A DNA stretch of 8,817 nt, from positions 1-8,817 of the forward strand of contig CAXMPC010000017.1 in assembly GCA_964195335.1 (NCBI GenBank). Reading direction: 5' to 3'. This DNA is from QNFN01 sp964195335. GTDB taxonomy: Bacteria > Pseudomonadota > Gammaproteobacteria > QNFN01. The position numbers and the translations under genes were made by a program. The notes under the pieces are model-generated. The model was given only the letters and a program-made list of their open reading frames with translations, searched no databases and had not been told where the DNA came from. Below are positions 3,215 to 8,817 of this stretch, piece after piece. Position 1 is the first letter of the stretch. Each line of letters opens with the position of its first letter.

Positions 3215-6139
3215 CTAGAGCGTCTGGGCACCCAGGCCGTGGCGTTCGGCCTCGTCCTGGGAGGTGCGACTGCAGACCACGACCGTCGACGCCTGATCCG
3301 GGTCGAGGCGTTGCGTGGCAACACGCCGCAGGTCATCCAGGCTCACACCGAGCACAGCCTGGCGGAAGGCGCGCCGGTGCTCCGGCGTGCGGCCGTGCAA
3401 CAGGCTGTAGAAACTGCGCTGTGCCTCGCCGGCCGGTGATGCCGGCTGGTCGATGCGGGCGACGACGCCGAGGATTGCCTCCTCGAGGGTTCGCGCCTCG
3501 TGCTCGGTTGACTGCAGCCAGTCGAGCGCGCGGTCGAAATCGTCAAGGGTCTCGCCAAGGCGTGGATCACGGTAGGAGAAAAAGCGGAATGTCGCCGAGT
3601 CGCCATCGTAGCCGGCACCACCACCGTAGGCCCCGCCCTGCTCACGGATCGCACGGTGCAGGAAGCCGTTGCGCAGGAAGCCACCGAGCACCATCAACGC
3701 CGCGGCGTCGGGGTCGGCCGGCGGCACCACCGGGTAGGCGCGGGCGCAGAAGCTGACCTGGGTGCTGGTGACCCACGCCTCACGCAACCGCCCCGAAGTG
3801 GCTGGCGGCACAAAGGCTGACGGCGAGGTCGCTTCGCCCCGGTCCGGCCAGAGGGCTTCCAGTGACTCGCGGATGGCCTCCTGTTCGCTCGCCTCGCTGA
3901 TCACCAGCAGGCGACGTGGCAGGGTCACAAGAAGATCACGCAGCGCCTCCAGTTCCCGCTCCAGTTCGGCGGGTCGGGTCGTGTCGGCAAGACCGTCGTC
4001 GAGTGCCTTGAGCCGGCGGATGCCCTCGAGCCCGCGCCAGCGGTGCGCCAATGCTGCCGACGGGCTGCTGGCGCTGGCCGCCGCCAGCATGGCCAGGGCG
4101 TGACCGGAATCGGTGACGCTCTGCTCGGCATGCAGCCGGGCCTGCGAGATCAGCTCGTGCAAGTGATCATGCTCATCGAAACGGACGCTCTCCAGGGTCT
4201 CGCGCAACAGCGTGGCCAGCGGGGCCTGGTTACGGTTGAGCGCCTTGCCGCCGACGACGAAGGCCGAGCAGAGCCGGTCGCTGGCGTCGATCGAGCCGCG
4301 TACCGAGACGCTGGCGTTGAGGCCGCCGGTGACCGCCGCCTGCAGTGCCTGGGTAGCACGGTAGTCACGGCCACCACTGCCGAGCTCGGTCATGACGCTG
4401 GCCAGCAGCGCCAGGCGATCGATGCCGGTGTCGTCGAGCGCCGGCAGTGGCAGCACCAGCTGCTGGTAGACCAGGCCGTTGGTGCCCTGGGCGAACCAGT
4501 CGGCCGGCATTCCGGCGACCGGAGCCTGGGTGCCCTCAGCGATCTTGAGTTCCGCCGGGACGTCCTCGAGGCCGACGCGCGGCAGGAGTCCCGGGTCATC
4601 GACCTGGTTCTGGCGTGCCTCGAGCTGCGCGGCACGCTCGACAATCACGCGCTTCTGATCGTCATCGAGAGTTTCACGCAGCGCCTCCAGGCGTGCCGCC
4701 TCGGCGGCGCTGCGTTGCGCATCAAGGCCGGTATCGGGCTTGAACACCAGGCGCACGCGGTGCGGGTTGTCCAGCAGCCAGCGGCGTACCAGTTCAGGGA
4801 TAAAGTCTGGATCGGTGATCTTCTTGCGCAGCGATTCGAGTACCGGGTCGATGTTCAGGGCCGCCGCAGGCGCACCGCCGTGCACCGCCGGGGTCAGTGC
4901 GTTGAGTATCAGCTGCAGGCCGTAGGGGAAGTGGTCGCCACCGATCTCGCGCTGGCTCAGTTCCAGCTGGTGCAGCATCGACGCCACCAGTTCCGGGTCG
5001 ACACCGTTCTCGGCCACCTCGCGCAGGGTACCGAGCACCAGCGCCTCGATCTCATCGGCCCGCTCCGGGCGCGAACCCTCCAACCCGCAGGCGAAGACCA
5101 TCTCGCGAGTGCCGTCCTCGAGGCCGCACAGCGGCGACGGGGCACTGCCGAGGTCACTGGTCTCGAGGGCGTGACGCAGCGGCGAGGCGCTGTTGTCGAG
5201 CAGCACGCCGCTGAGCAGGTGGGCGGTGAGCACGGTCTCGCAGTCGGTGTTTCGGTCGAGCAGCCAGCCGAGGACAACGTGAGTGCGGTCGCCACCGGCC
5301 TCCTCTTCAGCCAGGGCGTAGCTCGCCTCGGCGGTAATCGGCGCGGCCAGGCGCTGTTCGTCACCGACCTCGAACTTCTGGTCGGATCGTTCGAAGCGGG
5401 CCAGTGCCTGTGACTCGAACTGCGCCTGCAGTTCCTGCGGCGGGATGTCGCCGTAGGTCATGAAGATGGCGTTGGACGGGTGGTAGTGATGGCGGTGGAA
5501 AGCAACCAGCTGTTCGTGGGTCAGGTCCGGGATCGCCTCTGGGTCGCCACCGCTGTTCCAGTGGTAGGTGGTGGTCGGAAACAGGCGTTCGGCCAGCGCG
5601 TCCCACAGGGCGCGCACTGGAGAGCTCATCGCCCCCTTCATCTCGTTGAAAACCACCCCCTTGTAGACCAGCGGGCTGTCGGGTGAGCCCGGGTCGGCAA
5701 ACTCGACACGGTGCCCTTCCTGGGCGAAGTCGAGCTCATCTAAACGAGGGAAAAATGCTGCATCAAGATACACTTGAAGAAGATTATTGAAGTCTTTTCT
5801 ATTCTGACTTGCGAACGGGTAGGCAGTCCAGTCGCTGCTGGTGAAGGCGTTCATGAAGGTATTCAGCGAACGTCGGGTCATCATGAAGAAAGGGTCACGC
5901 ACCGGGTAGCGCTCGCTGCCGCACAGCGCGGTGTGTTCGAGGATATGGGCGACGCCGGTCGAGTCCTCGGGCACGGTTCGGAAACCGACCAGGAAGACGT
6001 TGTTCGGGTCGTCGGCGGCGATATGGTAGTGCTGGGCGCCGGTGGCCCGGTGGCGGAATTCGTTGACGGTGGCGTTCAGGGAGGCCACCGGCACGCTGGC
6101 CACGTAGTCGAATGCCGGGTCGGCTTGGGGTTGAGTCAT
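3215..6139 (-). CDS. M16C insulinase-family metallopeptidase (presequence protease-like)
   Basis: This 974-residue zinc peptidase belongs to the PreP/Cym1/falcilysin branch, which closes around unfolded peptides and cuts them inside a chamber. The inverted zinc motif HILEH is at residues 65-69 (His65 and His69 bind zinc, Glu68 is catalytic). The distal zinc ligand is Glu166 in VVFNEMKG. The flanking TALCGSERYPVRDPFF and TTYHWNSGGDPEAIPDLTHEQ blocks are M16C hallmarks. The C-terminal half supplies the Arg832/Tyr838 pair in REQGGAYGGG that completes the active site. Length matches the full two-half single-chain form. No signal peptide or membrane helix is seen, so it is probably cytoplasmic; organellar homologues destroy cleaved targeting peptides, and the bacterial substrate is not evident. 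AAGG precedes the ATG closely. rdgC ends 95 bases upstream on the same strand, so co-transcription is possible. Codons 110-134 are strikingly AT-rich (separate entry). Confidence 0.95.
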   Translation of the reverse strand: MTQPQADPAFDYVASVPVASLNATVNEFRHRATGAQHYHIAADDPNNVFLVGFRTVPEDSTGVAHILEHTALCGSERYPVRDPFFMMTRRSLNTFMNAFTSSDWTAYPFASQNRKDFNNLLQVYLDAAFFPRLDELDFAQEGHRVEFADPGSPDSPLVYKGVVFNEMKGAMSSPVRALWDALAERLFPTTTYHWNSGGDPEAIPDLTHEQLVAFHRHHYHPSNAIFMTYGDIPPQELQAQFESQALARFERSDQKFEVGDEQRLAAPITAEASYALAEEEAGGDRTHVVLGWLLDRNTDCETVLTAHLLSGVLLDNSASPLRHALETSDLGSAPSPLCGLEDGTREMVFACGLEGSRPERADEIEALVLGTLREVAENGVDPELVASMLHQLELSQREIGGDHFPYGLQLILNALTPAVHGGAPAAALNIDPVLESLRKKITDPDFIPELVRRWLLDNPHRVRLVFKPDTGLDAQRSAAEAARLEALRETLDDDQKRVIVERAAQLEARQNQVDDPGLLPRVGLEDVPAELKIAEGTQAPVAGMPADWFAQGTNGLVYQQLVLPLPALDDTGIDRLALLASVMTELGSGGRDYRATQALQAAVTGGLNASVSVRGSIDASDRLCSAFVVGGKALNRNQAPLATLLRETLESVRFDEHDHLHELISQARLHAEQSVTDSGHALAMLAAASASSPSAALAHRWRGLEGIRRLKALDDGLADTTRPAELERELEALRDLLVTLPRRLLVISEASEQEAIRESLEALWPDRGEATSPSAFVPPATSGRLREAWVTSTQVSFCARAYPVVPPADPDAAALMVLGGFLRNGFLHRAIREQGGAYGGGAGYDGDSATFRFFSYRDPRLGETLDDFDRALDWLQSTEHEARTLEEAILGVVARIDQPASPAGEAQRSFYSLLHGRTPEHRRAFRQAVLGVSLDDLRRVATQRLDPDQASTVVVCSRTSQDEAERHGLGAQTL
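5738..5812 (-). other. AT-rich block of rare synonymous codons inside the M16C gene
   Basis: Codons 110-134 of the peptidase use GCA, AGT, AAT, AGA, AAA, CTT, CAA, TAT, GAT, TTT, CCT, CGT and TTA. The rest of the gene prefers G/C-ending codons. Counting 5741-5810 gives 23 G+C of 70 (33 percent), against clearly GC-rich flanks. The encoded stretch (SQNRKDFNNLLQVYLDAAFF, then PRLD) still fits the family's conserved sequence, so the change is essentially synonymous and the frame is intact. Confidence 0.85.
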
Positions 6140-6234
6140 CGGCCTTGCTCTCTGGTTTGCTGGCGGGGGCGGCGGCCTCCGCGGGTCATGCTCTGACCAT
6201 TGTCGCTGGGTACGAGTTCGGTCCCTCTCCCCGC

Positions 6235-7146
6235 TCAGGCGGGTTGAGTGACGCCGAGCGCCTCGAACAGTTCGGGGATCAGCTGGGCCAACTCGTGGCT
6301 CATGATGGCGAAATCGGCGTCAAAACGCTCGGCGTCGCTCTCGGCGATGGCATCGTGCGCCTGGTCGCGGACGATATCGAGAAACTGCAAGCCGCGAATC
6401 GAGAGTTCCGCGTCGATCGTGAACGCCAGGCGATCGTGCCAGGCCAGCGCCAGTTTCTGCGCCTGCATGCCGGCGGCGACGTGTGCCTGCACCTCGTTCT
6501 CGTCCAGCGCCAGGCCGCGGCAGCGCACCACCCGGGAGACGTCGGCCGGATCACGCAACTCGCACTGGTCACCGAGCTCGAACGCCTCGGGCAGCCCCTG
6601 CCCCTCCAACCAGCGGGTCAGCTGGGTGGCCGGAGTTATCGAGGCCTCGGGCGGCGCCACCCGCAAGCTGCCGAGCGATTCTCGCAGCAACGTCACGATC
6701 TCCTCGGCCCGTGAACGGCTGGAGACGTCGATCCAGAGCCAACCGCCACGCGGGTCGATCACCGCCCAGGTGCGCTTGTTGCGCGGCAGCGCTGCCGGCA
6801 GCAACCGGGTGACGATTCCCTCACGCACCGCCTGGCGGTCGCGTCGCGGGAGTCGACGACCGCCCTGCTGGCGCTCCAGTTCCAGTACATCGCCGGCGAC
6901 CAGCTCGTTGATCACGCTCGGGGGCAGCAGTTTCTCCTGGCGGCAAGCGCAGACCAGCAGGAAACCGCCGACCGCGTGCACCAGGGTCTCGCCACCGAGA
7001 CCGAGCGGAGAGACCCAGCCCTCGGTACTGAACTCGAGGCTGCCGCAGTCGCGGAACGCCTGGGCGGCAAGCTTCTCCTCGAGTGTCTCGGCATCGAAGG
7101 CCGGCGTTTCGAGCAGTCGAAAGAGCTGAAGGTTCTTGAACCACAT
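6235..7146 (-). CDS. rdgC: Recombination-associated protein RdgC
   Basis: This 303-residue protein matches RdgC, a non-specific DNA-binding protein that forms a ring dimer around DNA and limits RecA filament activity at forks and during recombination. The N-terminus MWFKNLQLFRL is the family signature. CGSLEFSTEGWVSPLG (34-49), KLLPPSVINE (72-81), the central LLRESLGSL segment and the C-terminal RFDADFAIMSHELAQLI block all follow E. coli RdgC order, and length agrees (about 303). The start is the ATG at 7146; only a weak GGGA ribosome site precedes it. The gene is the first of the leftward group and is divergent from the DhaL-DegV gene, with starts 124 bases apart. CATAAT appears twice on its upstream strand (near 7173 and 7234) as a possible -10, but without a good -35. 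Phyletically, RdgC points to beta- or gammaproteobacteria. Confidence 0.95.
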   Translation of the reverse strand: MWFKNLQLFRLLETPAFDAETLEEKLAAQAFRDCGSLEFSTEGWVSPLGLGGETLVHAVGGFLLVCACRQEKLLPPSVINELVAGDVLELERQQGGRRLPRRDRQAVREGIVTRLLPAALPRNKRTWAVIDPRGGWLWIDVSSRSRAEEIVTLLRESLGSLRVAPPEASITPATQLTRWLEGQGLPEAFELGDQCELRDPADVSRVVRCRGLALDENEVQAHVAAGMQAQKLALAWHDRLAFTIDAELSIRGLQFLDIVRDQAHDAIAESDAERFDADFAIMSHELAQLIPELFEALGVTQPA

Positions 7147-7270
7147 GGCGGCGTCCCGGGAGAAAGGCGCGGATTATGGACCGAAGGCCCGGGGGCCGCC
7201 ACCCAGAATCCAGGGCAGCCGGGACGGCCATGGATTATGCTCAAGGGAGTTGCCACGAGATCAGAGTCTT
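7147..7270. promoter_or_regulatory. Divergent intergenic region, rdgC / DhaL-DegV gene
   Basis: These 124 bases separate two divergent starts, so promoters for both must lie here or overlap the coding ends. GGATTATG occurs twice on the plus strand (near 7171 and 7232), giving CATAAT on the minus strand. No matching -35 elements or operators were convincing. The region is otherwise GC-rich and featureless. Confidence 0.4.
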
Positions 7271-8817
7271 ATGCCGATCACCTACCTTGACGGACACCGT
7301 TTCAGCCAGGTTGTCGTCGGCGGCGCGGACTGGGTCCGCCACACCCGCGAACAGATCAACCGTATCAACGTCTTCCCGGTCGCCGACGGCGACACCGGGA
7401 CCAACATGGCCCTGTCGCTATCAGCGACCGCGTCGGCAGTGCGCGGTCACGGCGATCGCGCCATCGGCCAGGTCGCCCGTACCGCCGCCGAAGCCAGCAT
7501 CCTCGGCGCCAAGGGCAACAGCGGGCTGATCATGGCGCACTGGTTCCTCGGCCTGTCGAAGTCGATCGGCCAGCGTGCCCGGATCGGCATGCACGAGTTC
7601 GCCGACTGCCTCGGCGTGGCCACCCAGTCGGTCTACGACGCCCTCGAGGAGCCGGTCGAAGGCACCATCCTCACCGTGATGCGCGAGGTCAGCAACGAGG
7701 CGGCCAACAGCGCCGGCAACGGCGCCGACCTGGCCAATTTCGCCCACGCCCTGGTCGAGGCCGGCGAAACGGCGCTGGAGAAGACCCCCGAGCAACTCGA
7801 GGTACTGCGCCAGGCCCAGGTGGTCGACGCCGGGGCGCTGGGCTACGTCAACTTCCTACAGGGCGCATGCCGCGTAGTGCGTGGCGAGCCGATGCCGGAG
7901 GCGTCCACCGCGCTGTTCGAGGAGAGCAGCCATCCGCCGCTCTCCGAAGAGGAGATCTCCGAGCGTTACTGCACCGAGCTGATCGTGCGCGGCCATGATT
8001 TCGACGACGCCTCGCTGCGCCGACACTTCGCCCCGCTTGGCAACTCGCTGCTGGTCGCGACCACCGGCGAGCTGTTCAAGCTGCACATCCACACCAACCA
8101 CCCGGATGAGTTGATCCGGGTCGCCGAAAAGCTCGGCCGCGTCGAGGAACGCAAGGTCGATGACATGCTGCGCCAGCGCGAGGAGCGCGATCACCTGGTG
8201 CTGCCGGTGATTCCGATCGCCGATCAGCCGGCCGGGGTCGCCGTGGTCTGTGACTCGACCGCCGACCTGGCAGCCGATGTGCGCACGCAGTTCGGCATCG
8301 AGATGGTGCCGCTGCAGGTGCTGTTCGGTGACCGCGTCTACCGCGACCAGGTCGACCTCGATTCGGAGGCCTTCTACGAGCAGCTCAAGGCCGACCCGCA
8401 CCACCCGACCACCAGCCAGCCGCCACCCCGGGCCTTCGTCGAGGCGTTCGACCGCATCCGCGGCGACCGCGAGGTGCTGGTGATCAACCTCAGTCGCACC
8501 CTTTCCGGCACCCAGGAGTCGGCGCTGACGGCGGCGAAACTCGCCGACCATCCACGTATTGAGGTGTTCGACAGTCGCAGCGCCAGCCTCGGTCTTGGCC
8601 TGATGGCGCGTAACGCGGCCCGCCTCGCCGCGCGCGGCGCCGATACCGACACCCTGCTGCACTGGCTCTACCGTTGGCGCGAAAGCAGCGGCATGGTCTT
8701 CGCCGTCGCCACTCTCGATTACCTGCGTCGCGGCGGACGCATCGGCGCGGCCAGCTCGATGATCGGCAAGCTGCTCAACCTGCGCCCGGTACTGACGCTG
8801 CGCGATGGCGAGGTGGT
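7271..8817 (+). CDS. DhaL (FakA-like) and DegV (FakB-like) fusion protein, 3' end outside window
   Basis: An uninterrupted frame of 515 codons runs off the right edge. Residues 1 to about 200 are a DhaL/DAK2 kinase domain: NVFPVADGDTGTNM at 33-46 with the Mg-nucleotide aspartates 39 and 41, LGAKGNSG at 78-85 and VDAGALGY at 185-192. Residues about 230-305 resemble the FakA middle domain (YCTELIV, then KLHIHTNHPDEL and VEERKVDDMLRQ). From about 322 a DegV domain begins: CDSTADL (327-333), TSQPPP (381-386), SRTLSGT (408-414) and LDYLRRGGRIG (482-492), all DegV fatty-acid-binding signatures. In Firmicutes FakA phosphorylates a fatty acid held by a separate FakB/DegV protein; here kinase and carrier are on one chain, which suggests acyl-phosphate formation from free fatty acids. 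The ATG at 7271 has only a weak AGAG before it; no other ATG is in frame upstream. The usual VPDGDT is VADGDT here. Confidence 0.9.
   Translation, partial: MPITYLDGHRFSQVVVGGADWVRHTREQINRINVFPVADGDTGTNMALSLSATASAVRGHGDRAIGQVARTAAEASILGAKGNSGLIMAHWFLGLSKSIGQRARIGMHEFADCLGVATQSVYDALEEPVEGTILTVMREVSNEAANSAGNGADLANFAHALVEAGETALEKTPEQLEVLRQAQVVDAGALGYVNFLQGACRVVRGEPMPEASTALFEESSHPPLSEEEISERYCTELIVRGHDFDDASLRRHFAPLGNSLLVATTGELFKLHIHTNHPDELIRVAEKLGRVEERKVDDMLRQREERDHLVLPVIPIADQPAGVAVVCDSTADLAADVRTQFGIEMVPLQVLFGDRVYRDQVDLDSEAFYEQLKADPHHPTTSQPPPRAFVEAFDRIRGDREVLVINLSRTLSGTQESALTAAKLADHPRIEVFDSRSASLGLGLMARNAARLAARGADTDTLLHWLYRWRESSGMVFAVATLDYLRRGGRIGAASSMIGKLLNLRPVLTLRDGEV

Noticed and set aside
4043..5413. 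Open frame of 456 codons on the plus strand opposite the M16C gene
   Set aside because: Antisense shadow of a conserved peptidase gene; product is rich in Arg, Gln, Val and Leu with no motif and no ribosome site.
6184..6198. GGTCA-TGCTC-TGACC hairpin between rdgC and the M16C gene
   Set aside because: Only a 5-bp stem with no T-tract; too weak to call a terminator or operator.
7856..8662. Open frame of 268 codons on the minus strand opposite the DhaL-DegV gene
   Set aside because: The plus-strand frame carries clear DhaL and DegV motifs throughout; the minus-strand product has none.

Overview
The window is GC-rich chromosomal DNA, probably from a sulfur-oxidising gammaproteobacterium of the purple sulfur / Ectothiorhodospira-Thioalkalivibrio kind. 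That placement rests on a complete flavocytochrome c sulfide dehydrogenase (fccAB), a NapC/NirT-type multiheme cytochrome and the proteobacterial recombination protein RdgC. No mobile element, CRISPR array, tRNA or rRNA was seen. Nothing about gene content suggests an island; it looks like ordinary core chromosome with an interesting promoter.

Layout. Five genes lie on the minus strand: rdgC (6235-7146), an M16C presequence-protease-like metallopeptidase (3215-6139), a tetraheme NapC/NirT-family cytochrome (2408-3052), fccA (1431-2096) and fccB (94-1413). A strong intrinsic terminator follows fccB (41-68). One gene is on the plus strand and diverges from rdgC: a DhaL (FakA-like) plus DegV (FakB-like) fusion starting at 7271 and running off the right edge.

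How the genes relate. FccA (diheme cytochrome, Sec-exported) and FccB (covalent-FAD subunit, Tat-exported) form the periplasmic enzyme that oxidises sulfide and passes electrons to c-type cytochromes. The membrane-anchored tetraheme cytochrome just upstream could be a redox partner linking periplasm and quinone pool, but this is only inferred from position. The peptidase, RdgC and the fatty-acid-kinase-like fusion are housekeeping-type genes with no evident link to sulfur metabolism.

Most notable non-coding region. The 311-base gap upstream of fccA holds a near-consensus sigma-54 (-24/-12) promoter. Two related palindromes of the form CATG-N5-CATG lie about 75 and 98 bases upstream of its predicted start, where an enhancer-binding activator would sit. 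A long inverted repeat begins almost exactly at the predicted transcript 5' end. This suggests activator-dependent RpoN control of sulfide oxidation. A second oddity is a 25-codon AT-rich block of rare synonymous codons inside the otherwise GC-rich peptidase gene.
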